NCBI GenBank assembly: GCA_009760885.1
Contig: CM019713.1
Span: forward strand, 79,798,247-79,862,246
From: Achatina immaculata
Taxonomy: Eukaryota > Mollusca > Gastropoda > Stylommatophora > Achatinidae
Length of the DNA stretch: 64,000 nt
Direction of reading: 5' to 3'
Positions within the stretch are counted from its first letter, which is position 1; each line of letters begins with the position of its first letter. Of the stretch, positions 54,062 through 64,000 are shown piece by piece. Position numbers and translations under genes: made by a program. The notes under the pieces are model-generated. The model ran no database searches. It was not told where the DNA came from and saw only the letters and a list, made by a program, of their open reading frames with translations.

Positions 54062-55310
54062 CATTTTACCAAAGAAACCAGGTGCAAAGGAATGTAAGGA
54101 CGACAGAACTATCAGTCTCTCATGTCACATAACAAAGCTACTTCTGAGAATTATTATGAGAAGAAAGAGAGAAAAGATAAAAATGGAAAAAATAGATGAA
54201 CATTTCAGATGTGTTGAAGGAAATGGAACACTCAGTGCCATTTATACTTTACGAACAATAACATAAAGAGCTTTAGAAGTACAGAAAGATCTCTAATTAT
54301 GCTTCATTGATCACATCAAGTCGTTCGACAAGGTGAGAGGTGATGAAATTATTAAAATGCAAGAAGACATAGACGGGAAATACCTGAGGATTATAAAACA
54401 TCTATACCGGTAGCAGGAAGCAGAGATTTGAGTTGAAAATAAAACTTGAAAATATCAACGAATAAAACAAGGAATCTGTAAGGGTGTTTACTATCATCAT
54501 CATCATCATCATCATCATCAGGTGCCGAACTAATAGCTGAGAACTAAACAAAACCTGCAACATCTCTTGGATGAAATCGACAATGAATGTGAACAGAATA
54601 GCCTTACTTTGAACACCAAAAAGACAGAACTTATGGTTATATCTCAGAAACAGAATCTATCAAAATGTAGTATAAAGCATTAAATAGAACTATTCTAAAG
54701 ATAGTGCACAAATTAAAATACCATAGAGCAGTAATAACTTCAGATGGGAAATGCAGAACGAAAATTAAGAACAGAATAGGCCAAGTAAAAACTGCATTTC
54801 AGAGAGTGAGAAACATTATGCAACACATCCTTATCAATGAATGTTAGAAAAATAGTCCTAAAATGCTATATTTAACCTATCTTATTATACGGAAGTGAAT
54901 CATAGACATTAGACAGGTCTGCGCAAAAGTCATTGGAAGCAGCAGACATGTGGTTTTTATTATAAGAATGTTGTGAATTCTCTGGACAGCAAAAATGACT
55001 AATGGAGAATGTTTGCGAAGAGTTGAAGATACAAAAAATGTTGTCAAAGAAGTAAGAGAGAAACAATGTAATTTCATAGGACATCAATGAGAAAGGGCAC
55101 TGAAGATATTATAACAAAACAGGAAACATAGAAGGAAGAAGAGACAGTGGAAGATCAACAGAAATGATACCGAAAGTCTAACGAGATGGTGTGTGAGGCG
55201 AACACCAACTGAGCTAACGGCCTGCATGAAAGATCGTGTACTCTGGAGAAGCATAATAGCAAACGCCAGTCGTCGTGGCACATAATGATGATGATGATGA
55301 TGATGATGGG
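54062..55310 (+). mobile_element. LINE family A, truncated copy 3 with an internal inverted scrap
   Basis: The frame at 54057-54266 has [20 protein letters not shown]. The FIDHIKSFDKV and KQGI blocks follow. At 54493-54531 the expected palm region is replaced by (ATC)n and AGGTGCCG, and then IAE resumes. Later come NTKKTELMVIS (54615), SMNVRKIVLKCYI (54835-54875) and a GRRDSGRS-like end near 55130. The copy ends in ATAATGATGATGATG at 55283. It is riddled with stops. Confidence 0.88.
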
Positions 55311-56114
55311 CATTAAAAATGAACTATAATTTGATTAAAAGCGAACTATCTGAGTTCTACCGTGATTTTGTGTGTCAAGATTTTAATCTTCTGGTGAACG
55401 TGTAGTGACGTCCTGTGTCACGACCACAGTCTAAAATAGCAGTGAGAGTAAGTTAACTTAACGGTCACATATAAGAACAACAGAGACTACAGACAATTCA
55501 GTGTAGCACACTTTTGCCCTCACCATTATAAATAAATAGTAATAAATCAAAGAACGTCATTAATATTATAATAATTCAGAACTATTCTGTGTTACACAAC
55601 TATAGTGTCAATAATTAGACTAATAATCAACAAATACATATCCAACAAAAACGCAAGTGATAGATAAACAGTAAAAACATCTCTTAAACAAGTGGTAAAT
55701 TAATCTGAATTCCATAAAGAAAAATAATACTAAACAGTGTCTTGAGAATAACGTCTAACATCTGAGAACCTGTGCACAATCCCCCACATGGACTTCTGTA
55801 CAGTTACAATGCCCGGTTATGAAATTACACGTCATGTCACAGTATTTGGAACACTGGCCCTGGCAAAGAAGTCAAAATGTTTCAGACTGGCATTCTGTAA
55901 GGAAGGGAAGTAAGAGGTACCTGTGTGTTAACGTTCTTATATGGAAAAAGCAGGGTCCTGAACAATTTCGTATCAAAGGTGAACTGTATATAAGTTACGG
56001 ATCACCATCTTATATGCTATGAACTTTGTATTCATTTTTATTAAGAAAAAATAACAATACGAAGTACCCATTTAAAAAATACAGCACTAGACTACACCAA
56101 TGTCTCCATATTTA
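55311..56114. other. Stretch without a recognisable gene
   Basis: A short block at 55418-55474 resembles 3404-3462. The rest is AT-rich, with no supported feature. Confidence 0.4.
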
Positions 56115-56640
56115 GTGATTCGATAAGTGTGATCTGGAAGGTCGAGGCAGGTTCTGTACGCAGGCAGTGGCCTGAGTCATTGTAGAAATCAACGATTTGC
56201 AGTCACCTTCATCTATATCCCTACGCACGTGGGCAACCAGTGAAATGAGATAGCCTGGCTGTCATCGTAAATGGATCGGACTGATATTTACAGTGCTCAG
56301 GCAGAGTGGAGGATTTCGATGCCAGTGAGTCTACATCGCTTCTTACATCTTTCCTGTGCCGTTAAACCTCACATAGGGCTCGAATTGTAGTTCGCAAAGT
56401 TTTCCTGTATTCGACGAGCTTTTCAACCTCAACAAGGGATTTTATGCCTACTAACTTGACCTCTTTAGAGTTTCCCTTGGTCAGCCTCTATCTACATCGC
56501 TGCTTTGAATGTAAACGCTATGAATACAGATCGGCACGGCCAGTAACCGGAGGCATACTAGACACGCGAGACAACTTGTAAACGAACACAGGGCATGCAC
56601 AATCAGCCACGGGACGCTGATAGATATGTTGAAGCGTGTG
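56115..56640 (+). mobile_element. LINE RNase H remnant split by a small insertion
   Basis: Near 56188-56320 one plus frame reads VTFIYIPTHVGNQ, a stop, then NEIAWLSS and DIYSAQAEWRISM. The HxGxxxNExA order is that of the LINE RNase H end. It is interrupted by the family B insertion at 56341-56490 and seems to continue to about 56640. Confidence 0.55.
56341..56490 (-). mobile_element. Short LINE family B insertion with 11-bp target duplication
   Basis: A 150-bp 3' end of family B (minus strand: LVGIKSLVEVEKL and the CCGTTAAACCTCAC 3' block) is flanked by TCTACATCGCT at 56330-56340 and 56491-56501. This is a clean, strongly 5'-truncated insertion. Confidence 0.85.
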
Positions 56641-57142
56641 GGGGAGGACTGCGGGGATATTACTACCCATGGACATGTCCGGAGTTCAATGATGATAACT
56701 CAGACAATAAGCCATAAACTATAAGCATTAGGCCATCTAATAATGCTTCGACGACAACATGTCATTACATCACTGGTATAGGGAATATGAAATATGAAAT
56801 CAGTATTTCAGCTATTAATGTCTTCACTTCGGACCGCGAATGAATGTTTGTACTTCACGTAAGTCACATACAAAAGATGATACTGATGATTTTAGACTAT
56901 TGATTTCTTCTCTGAAATGAGTACTGAAATGTGAGCTAGTGTATATATGATTTTTGGCTTGAAAATCAAAGTTTATCTTTTATATGCAAGGGTATTTATG
57001 ACTTTCAAAACTGACAAACTGCCTAGTTTATTCTGTTCTAGGTTCCTAAAGTATTGTTTCTCCTTCTGTCTTATTAGATTGTGAACTTTGATCATAAGTA
57101 AATGGTAGATCCTAAAGTCCTCCTTTTGTTCGCCCGGTCACG
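56641..57142. other. Stretch without a recognisable gene
   Basis: No supported feature. Confidence 0.4.
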
Positions 57143-57236
57143 TTATCTCATAACCTGTAGTATTTCATGTTTTATCCATGGTGGCTTCGTCTGATGTTTT
57201 ACTCTCACCTCTTTTATAGGACATGCATTTAGACCT
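57143..57236 (-). mobile_element. Small LINE family E piece fused to a family D copy
   Basis: The minus strand reads PIKEVRVKHQTKPPWIKHEI, nearly the same as the linker block at 20940-21010 of family E. It is fused in frame to the family D reverse transcriptase at 57237. Confidence 0.7.
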
Positions 57237-58140
57237 CCTTCTTTAATCAGTTCTGCAGTAATTCCATCTGAACCAGTTGCTTTGTTGTTTCTTAGAAGTA
57301 TGATACTGTAGATGACTTCTTCTAAGTCTGGTTCCTCTATTTCAGGTTCACAAGTCTGTATTTCTTCACATGGTAATGTGCTCATAGGCTCTTCACAGAT
57401 TAGTAGTTTTTCAAAATATTCTTTCCATCTGGTACATATTTTCTCTTCATTATTTATCATGTTTCCATTACTATCCTTCAAGCTCTGCAGAAGCTGTTTA
57501 AACCCTTACTTTAATTTCTTTTCCCAAATCTTAATAGAATTCCTTCCTGTTCTTATTCTGATGGCATATCTGCATCTCGCTTACCATGTATTTGATATAT
57601 TGTCGTTTTTGTTGACGAATAACATTTTGAGTTTCTTTACATTGTGTGTGGTACTTCTCTTCATTTGTTGTGTTCTTTATGTTATTCAACCATATCTGTC
57701 TCACTGTTCTTTTCTTTATGATTGCCTCTCTGTAGATTTCATCGTACCAGTTCTTTTTTTTTAAATTATAGTTTTGACTCCCAGGCATTCTTCCCCTGTG
57801 TTCTGTATAATGATTTTTATATCTTCCCATCTATCATCAATGCTCTTATTTTCTTCATTCCCTCTTGTGTTTATCTTATTGTTTAGCTCATTTCTGATTT
57901 TTTCTTTGGTATCGTCTCATTTAAAAACATCTCTATTTATTATTGAGCTTTTATTTAATGTACTATACATTTTTTTTCAGTCTGAATTTTAATTTACCTA
58001 CAGTAAGATAATGATCGGTGCTGCATTCAGCCCCTCTGTAACTTCTGATCTGAAGTATGTTTGTTGTGTGCTTGGCATCAGTTAAAACGTGGTCTATCTG
58101 GTTGCATGTTAGATTTTGTGCTACTGCAATAGGACAATAA
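57237..58140 (-). mobile_element. LINE family D: endonuclease end, linker and RT start
   Basis: The minus strand begins near 58110 with NQIDHVLTDAKHTTNIL and STDHYLTVGKLKF, the end of the endonuclease with its S-D-H. The linker frame 57531-57830 contains KKKNWYDEIYREAI and RQKRQYIKYMV. The frame down to 57237 gives ICTRWKEYFEKLL and NNKATGSDGITAELIKEGG, the start of the RT. Three frameshifts separate these parts. It then breaks into the family E fragment. Confidence 0.82.
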
Positions 58141-58254
58141 TGTAGTAGGTGAATTATAAGTGTGTTGCTTCACATTGTTAAATAAAGTTGTTTGCTCGCT
58201 GAAGTTTTAAGCCGAGTAATGCATATCCTAGTCATTGTACGAATAGTACATTGG

Positions 58255-58570
58255 GGGTGTGGGGTGTGGAGGGGTAGGGTAGGGTAGGATGCGACTTGAG
58301 AGAAAATGAGGCGGCAGACCGAACAAGCCTGGGAAACAGCGGTATAGAGGCAGATAGGGATAGAGTGTTGGTGTCCATGTTTTCCTTGGTCTGTAGACAC
58401 AATATTTCTGTGTGGTCAGCATCTTGGTGGTTCGCTTGTCCCTCCCCATCCCCAGGAAGTGTCGGGCATTCATTTCTATAACCGGGTAACTAGGGCACCT
58501 CCAAGTAGACTTCAACTACTGACATCGCCGTCAGTGATGAATGGACTAACAACTACGCCATTCAGACGTC
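58255..58570 (-). mobile_element. tRNA-derived SINE within duplication copy 2
   Basis: Corresponds to 30395-30698: an A-box-like TGAATGGCGTAGTTGTTAGT near 58565, and the body with AGTTACCCGGTTATAGAAA. Left limit approximate. Confidence 0.5.
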
Positions 58571-59477
58571 GAAGTACTCAGTAAATAACTCTTTATTTTC
58601 TTTATTTTAACCGCATTTTGTTTTATCTTTGGAAATGTCAGAAACACAGAAAACTTTTATTTTATGTACAGAAGCCTGAAAAATGCATTATTGTTATCAG
58701 ATATTAAGATATTATCGTCACAAGGTTCCAGGATTCCCTAGCTATTTTATATCTGGCAAAGATGATTCCACATTTGCCATAACCAGTTTCCTCATCCTCT
58801 CTAGAACAAGAGAGTTATCTGTACATGTACATTACTAAGATACAATTTCTAGAAAATCACGGGTACAAAGAGTTCACTCAAACAGTTAGAGAAATTCCTT
58901 CTTCAGACTGGCTTTAGTGAAAAGAAAACCTCAGCAGCTGTGATCTACCTCAGTTATCACACATTGCTGATTTTGAAATTAGGACTATATCATTGACATT
59001 TTACAATTAGTGTTTAGCAGAAATTTAATAAACATTTTCATTAACCCAGTTTCCTCTCATAAGATATATTTTTTAAATGTAACGCTTTGTTGGATTCCTC
59101 TGATGTCTTTTCACTATCCACGAAATATTTGTTGCTCATAGCTTTGTGAATGGTATCAATGGCGGCGTAGATAAAATGAAATCGCAAATCTTCATCTGAA
59201 TCCTGGCAGACGACCGTTGTGCTGTAGTAACATGAACCAGATTATTGATGTAATCCCACAGCTGAGAAACCTGCTTCTTATTTCAAACGCTGCAGTCTAC
59301 TCTTCATCCCATTCACTATGTATGTTTCATGACAATGAAAATAGAATTTGCTGTCTGTAATTGATAATAACAGTAATAATGAGATCAACTGCCAGGCACA
59401 TAAACATTGATTGCTGACGATGAGGATTGTTAGAGTGAAGTAGGTAAGTGCTCTCTAAACGCTGTCACATCTATCAA

Positions 59478-60038
59478 TAATTAGTGTATAAGTATACAAC
59501 TATACACGAAGCACTGCAGTAAAGCTGTGATACCAGAACGTCACAGCATCACTCTGCAACCCCGCTTACTTTTCAAACTTCTTCACCGCATCACTCTGCA
59601 ACCCCGCTATTTTCTCTGCAACCCCTCTTCCCCAATTATCTGTTTCAATTTCTCCTAGCTAGGTCGGTATTGCGTCACTCTCTCTCCCCTCCCCGGTTCC
59701 CCATCCACCACCCCCAGTTACAACCCACTGACCACATGTCACAGGTCTCTATTTAAACAGTCTCCACGTCCCACTAGATCCATTCATCACACACACCGCA
59801 GGACAAGCCACACCTTGCAATTTACAGCTAAGTACTCTTTTTAAAAAAATATTTATTTATTTATTTAATTTTTAAATTTATTTTTTTAATAGTATTCATG
59901 TGAATCTATACTTTATCTCCTCTCTCTATTTCTTCGTCCTGTATGTTTTTGTATTATTAAGGCTCACGCCGAAACGTCACAACTTTGTAATCTTTAAGTA
60001 ATAAAGCTGCTCCTACTTTTTTCCTATGTTATACATTC
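59478..60038 (+). mobile_element. Penelope-like element 3' fragment with 13-bp target duplication
   Basis: The 561-bp insert is flanked by TCACATCTATCAA (59465-59477 and 60039-60051). Copy 1 of the duplication retains the empty site (near 31964). The insert carries the family 3' end, including CATGTGAATCTATACTTTAT, the hammerhead-like core and AAGTAATAAAGCT. No coding sequence is left. Confidence 0.88.
59945..59985 (+). ncRNA. Degenerate hammerhead-ribozyme-like core
   Basis: TTTTTGT, ATTATTA, helix II GGC with loop TCAC and GCC, GAAA, CGTC and ACAAC. Stem I TTGT pairs ACAA. The CTGATGA box differs at three positions, so no activity is expected. Confidence 0.5.
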
Positions 60039-61418
60039 TCACATCTATCAAGAGCAAAGAAAACTTGAACAATCTTCCACATCACATAAGAATAAATTTT
60101 AAAAAAGAACAAACTCCGTCACATCATTTTTATCAAACTCTGTCACAGATAATCAGAACAAAAGATTTTTGAACAAACTCTCACCCTCATGCTTGAAGAA
60201 TATCCTAAACCAGGAAAACGGGAACGCTTTTTCCAAAACACCCTCAACCGATGTCGCGTCTACTTTCGGGTTGCACATGCTAATACGTTTGTCCCGTAAA
60301 TAGGGCGCAGTTTCTGAACTTACGTAGACGCTGACCAAGTTCACTGTAATCATGATGACAACATTAATCATTTATCATGTCCCATTAGCATGAGTGATGA
60401 AGAAAACGGCTAACACTTGTTTTATAATGATAAGAAACAAATAATATATGGTTATAAAGACATGAGCGTATGTGTGGTCATATGGTACTAAACAAATTCT
60501 ACTTTACTTTGAATCTCTGATAGTTTCGGTCTCTAAACATTCTCTGTGCATTTCTCTAAAGTGCTGTGAATTTCTCTGAATTAGTTGCACACTGAATTCT
60601 GATTCATTCCAGGTTCATTCCTGGTTCTTTCAACCCTTTTGTTTCTAATAACAAGGACAAATGATTCAAGCAAGTTCGTCCTCACCATATGACATTATGT
60701 ATATTAAATAGACTGGATGATAATGAAGATGGTAATAAACAAGACAATTGACCGCCGGCAAGCTATACCTGCGATGTGACAGTCCACTCACGCGTTCCTC
60801 TCTAACCACGAACAATCCAAAAATAACTCTAGAGAGACATATTTTGTAGAACGTCATCCATATATTCCCATTCTCGCTACTGCACAAGGACTTAATGTCC
60901 ACTCGGATCTAGTTCCAGACATATACTGACTGACTAAACAGTCTTCATCCATAATATTCACAATATTCACACTTTGACGAGACTATAAAATTTTCGTGAC
61001 CGAAACATCTGTAAACGAGAGTACCTAAATGTCAGTTTCAAACATTTGCGAAATTACACCAGACGAAAATCGCTCCGCCCCCACCCTAAACCCCCCCCCC
61101 CCCAAAAAAAATCACTGCTAACTCGCTTGTATGATAGTTTTACGTGTCTGTAATCTCGTTTTTCATGTGACTAGTTAGATGAAACCGACCTGCAAATATG
61201 TAAGGGAATAGATAAGTAATAATTACCTAGGTTGGTTGGCAACCCTAGTGTACAAATAATGGGTCAGCAGCTGGGCAGCTTAGGAGTGTGCAATTCTGAG
61301 TGAATTCAGTTCGCGGAATAAGTATATAAAGAAAACATGACGATTTTCACCAGATCGGGCTTTGCTCTCAATAGAGATAGAGAAATATAGATAGGTAAGT
61401 AATCTCTGGCTTTTACTC

Positions 61419-61601
61419 TCATACTGTAGTAACAGTCAGCAGATTTATTCTAGCAGACAAGAGTTTTGGAGCAGAAGGTACGGATCTGTACAAATAATCC
61501 TTGATAAGGCAGACACTAGCTCCTGTGTCTAATAATGCCCTAACTCTACAAGACCCTACAGAAGTAAGGACAAACGTAGGAGTAGGAGGATTCGCAGTCA
61601 C
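61419..61601 (-). pseudogene. Ty3/gypsy aspartic protease fragment
   Basis: This 60-codon open frame holds SVGSCRVRALLDTGASVCLI, an intact catalytic DTGA loop. It is isolated, however: the frame closes before the flap, and the downstream polymerase is missing. Better preserved than the matching part of copy 1. Confidence 0.75.
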
Positions 61602-61704
61602 CGATAGTAGTGGTGTAGCATACGAAATGAGACGGACTGTTTGGCAGACCTAGATGGTGTAACGATACGGTAGGTCACATGCGAGCTCTTCGTCTGCCAA
61701 CTAG

Positions 61705-62585
61705 TTAGTTTAACCGTGGCAGATTAAATGAATGCTGCTGCCAGCAAAATCTGCCAAAGTGGCCGTGTCTTCCACAATTAAACCATGTCCTGTTTTCTTG
61801 TGGTAGTCTGCGAACAGGCTTGTTTCTTCCTGTATTCGACCTCTGCTGGTCGACTCTACCTTTCTCTCTTCGTGGAGCTGGACCTGTCAACTTTTCTTGA
61901 CGCGAACTCGGATGTTCTCTCTGAGAAACAGGACATGAGGTCTCATTCCCTGACGCCATCCCTTTGGTGGACGGAGAACCCGAAAAAAGTCTCTGTCGCG
62001 ATCCACAACTAAGGTTCACCAACTTTATAATCATAGTTTCTTCTAAAGCAATGTTAACTGCTTGAATAAAAGTAACAGTTTTCTCTCTTAACAACTTGAT
62101 TTTATGCTTCTTGGGAGTACTGCAACTGTGAACGACTGCACTAGTTGCCTCTGAGCCAGCGGAGATACTAATTCCGGTGCAGTGTTGGCAACTCTGGCTG
62201 CCTCGTTGACGCGGTCATCTAGTACCTGTACTGACTTTCCAGGAGTCTGTTGAATTGAGGCTAGCATATGTCATTCCTCTTGGGGAGTTTGCAACACACT
62301 GTACCGTGCTAACAAAACCGCCACAGACTCCTCCCAGGACTCCTGAAGACTGATACACTGCCTAACAAATTCCGCTAAGGAACCAGTGATGCGCAGGTAC
62401 ACCACTTTCTTCCTCGCTGGCAGATCAGCAGTTTTGACCTCCATGGGCTTATTAAGCTAATCCAGCCGCTGAGTTAACTCTGCTGGGTCCCCGTGGAACC
62501 TGCCTACCGCTGACATAACCTGGCTGAGATTCAAGGAATTTTGTAACAGTCCCAGGAAATCAGACGCGAACGGAGCTGAAGCCTT
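61705..62585 (-). pseudogene. gag: Ty3/gypsy gag remnant
   Basis: The frame near 62585 reads KASAPFASDFLGLLQ. Aligned with copy 1, the initiating ATG has become AAG. A capsid-like block (ARKKVVYLRITGSLAEF, then SWEESVAVLLARYS) lies at about 62330-62420. The long open frame 61705-62094 is a basic Arg/Ser/Gln-rich region ending in a zinc knuckle TWFNCGRHGHFGRFC, in which the first C of CCHC is W and the other three ligands remain. Stops between the blocks make it inactive. Confidence 0.7.
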
Positions 62586-62625
62586 CGTGCGTCGCTCGTC
62601 AGAGGAAACACCAAGATCTCCTATC

Positions 62626-62742
62626 ATTCATTCATTTGCATGTCCCTTGCGGAACATTGCCTCTCTAACAGCACTCCTGTAGGCCTCTCGGTTGTGAGCA
62701 AGATGCCTTGCTGCTGATGCATCCATTTGCAGATGATTCTAT
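62626..62742 (-). mobile_element. LINE family C, short 3' end inserted in gypsy copy 2
   Basis: Matches 44466-44590: ATTCATTCATTTGCATGTCC, CTGTAGGCCTCTCGGTTGTG and GCATCCATTTGCAGAT. On the minus strand it encodes NREAYR and RKGHANE-like residues and ends in an (ATGA)n tail. Confidence 0.75.
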
Positions 62743-63414
62743 ACGATCAATAAAATGATACCAGGAGCAAATGCAAAGCTATATCAATAATTCATATAAT
62801 GCCAAGAAATAAAAAAAATACAAACTACATAAAATATCGAAAAACAGTACTAAGATATCCTACAAAAACAAAGCAATATTGCAACCTGATGCTGGAATGT
62901 CATAACTATCCACTGAAAACGTCGTGAAAATGAAAAAAATGTCATTAATAGAATCCCACTGATGAAGAGGACATCCGCCTGCGACTGTCTATATTCAAAA
63001 TTCCTTGATATAATTCCGATAAAAGATATCATATAATGTTCCATGGAGTTGAAGCTGGAAAACCGACACGTTCTATAATCCACGAGTAAAGAAGGCATCT
63101 GGCGAGCTGATTATACAAATTGTTCTATTAACAATATACTGTTGCCAACTTGAATGTTCCATTTCAAGAATGTTAGCAATAACTTGGACGAACTGCAACT
63201 GAAAGCTAGATAAAATAGGATACAAAGCTTATAATGATGATACTTCTCCTAGTCTGCGTTGACGGTGACGAACAGGTAAAGAGTGCAAGCTTCTCTGGAT
63301 CCAGACAGCACACAGGCTCAGAATCAGGCTCACAGGACCGGTCTGCAGGTACAGGTAAACTGGAACCATGATTGCACTGGACCAAGGCCAGATGTGTCAA
63401 AGCTGAAAGGAAAC
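62743..63414. other. Unassigned part of gypsy copy 2 leader or flank
   Basis: No coding region and no convincing match to copy 1. It may be divergent leader sequence. Confidence 0.35.
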
Positions 63415-64000
63415 AACTTACCAGACAACACCCCTGACTGTATACCCCAAACTAAACTACTATCCTAAGCTAGATTTCTTACTTCTCCACCACAGCGAGA
63501 GTTGGGAACCCCGCCGATCACTGCCAATCGAATACCGGACGCTAACTATCTAACCAATGAGGAAACTTGAATGCCTAACTAACTCCTAACAACTCCTATA
63601 CTAACTACAACCAACTGAAGAACATATTCTAAACTAGGCCTACTCTATATCACATAAACTTTATACCTATGCTAAACATCCAGTAACTGATACATCACTG
63701 TTACATAAACACATAGTACCTAACATAGATGGAAGTAACAAAGCTACCACAAAAGTGACAATAAAGTAGAGCTAAAGAATTCTACGACTGCAGGAACAGC
63801 AACCCAAAATATAGACCTAGTGTTCCAACAGCACTAGTCTAGACAGACTTTGCGAAAATATATGTAACAAAATGCGCTGTAACGAAACGGGTTAGAGCTA
63901 GCTAGCCGCCAGCGTATGAATGAAAACGCTAGTAATATATAACAAATAAAGTAGTATGCCGCGACAGAAGTGTGAGGTTACAAAAAAGGCACCAGCTAAT

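Larger units (their letters stand above)
58135..61305. repeat. Copy 2 of the roughly 3-kb dispersed duplication
   Basis: Matches 30300-33235 in the same orientation. It lacks about 0.37 kb present in copy 1 and carries a Penelope-like insertion at 59478-60038. The left end is cut by a LINE family D fragment, and the right end is followed directly by gypsy copy 2. It includes a SINE (about 58255-58570) and the 48-nt exon-like ORF at 60324-60371. Confidence 0.85.
61310..64000 (-). mobile_element. Ty3/gypsy LTR retrotransposon, copy 2, gag and protease only
   Basis: On the minus strand gag (from about 62585) and protease (61419-61601) are followed by unrelated sequence. Reverse transcriptase onwards is absent. 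Upstream of gag a LINE family C scrap (62626-62742) is inserted. From about 63415 to the window end the sequence matches the leader/LTR region of copy 1, and the last 14 bases match the start of the 52-bp unit. The element continues off the right edge. Confidence 0.78.

Noticed and set aside
43990..59985. Active self-cleaving ribozymes
   Set aside because: The order and helices fit a hammerhead, but the CTGATGA box is altered in every copy, so I call only degenerate relics.

Overview
This window looks like AT-rich invertebrate DNA, most plausibly molluscan. It holds one host gene spread thinly over at least 26 kb, buried in a dense layer of mostly broken transposable elements. I saw no prokaryotic gene arrangement, operon or CRISPR. 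The molluscan guess rests on the fucolectin-type discoidin (FTP) plus EGF-like architecture of the gene, the tRNA-derived SINEs, the Penelope-like elements and the mix of LINE families. It is an inference, not a proof.

Host gene (minus strand, 41072 down to at least 15071). Six exons could be assembled by eye. They are a signal-peptide exon (40997-41072, with a TATA-like box at 41151-41158), an EGF-like exon (38180-38317), an FTP-like second-half exon (29688-29867), an FTP first-half exon (23828-24046), an FTP second-half exon (21789-22004) and a two-module EGF-like exon (15071-15307). Every internal exon is a multiple of three, has AG/GT borders and is phase 1-1, and all joins stay in frame. 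Together they predict a secreted or receptor-type FTP/EGF protein. The 3' end was not found and may lie beyond the left edge.

Mobile elements. The LINE families are labelled A to F here for cross-reference only. Family A (RTE-like) has one apparently intact 986-residue ORF at 17359-20319 (minus) and decayed copies at 13292-14630 and 54062-55310. Family B has pieces at 1-778, 781-1375, 21494-21640, 34265-35200, 38989-39076, 43000-43578, 47085-47740 and 56341-56490. Family C has 3' ends at 44466-44735 and 62626-62742. Family D is at 10628-11667, 39360-39735 and 57237-58140. Family E (CR1/L2-like) is at 11668-12753, 20785-21240 and 57143-57236. Family F is at 38501-39340. There are also I-clade-like RNase H remnants (22170-23140, 56115-56640), Penelope-like element 3' ends (43890-44085, 46195-47040, 52855-54060, 59478-60038), two Ty3/gypsy elements (3602-9003 and 61310-64000), several mariner/Tc1 relics, hAT pieces and SINEs.

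Repeats. A 52-bp tandem array (7950-9003) sits in the 5' part of the first gypsy element, and the second gypsy copy enters the same unit exactly at the window edge. Introns 4 and 5 of the host gene, in the numbering of exons found, begin with minisatellites whose units contain copies of the splice donor. A roughly 3-kb sequence occurs twice (about 30300-33235 and 58135-61305). The second copy was later hit by a Penelope-like element with a 13-bp target duplication. Degenerate hammerhead-ribozyme-like cores are visible in the Penelope-like 3' ends.
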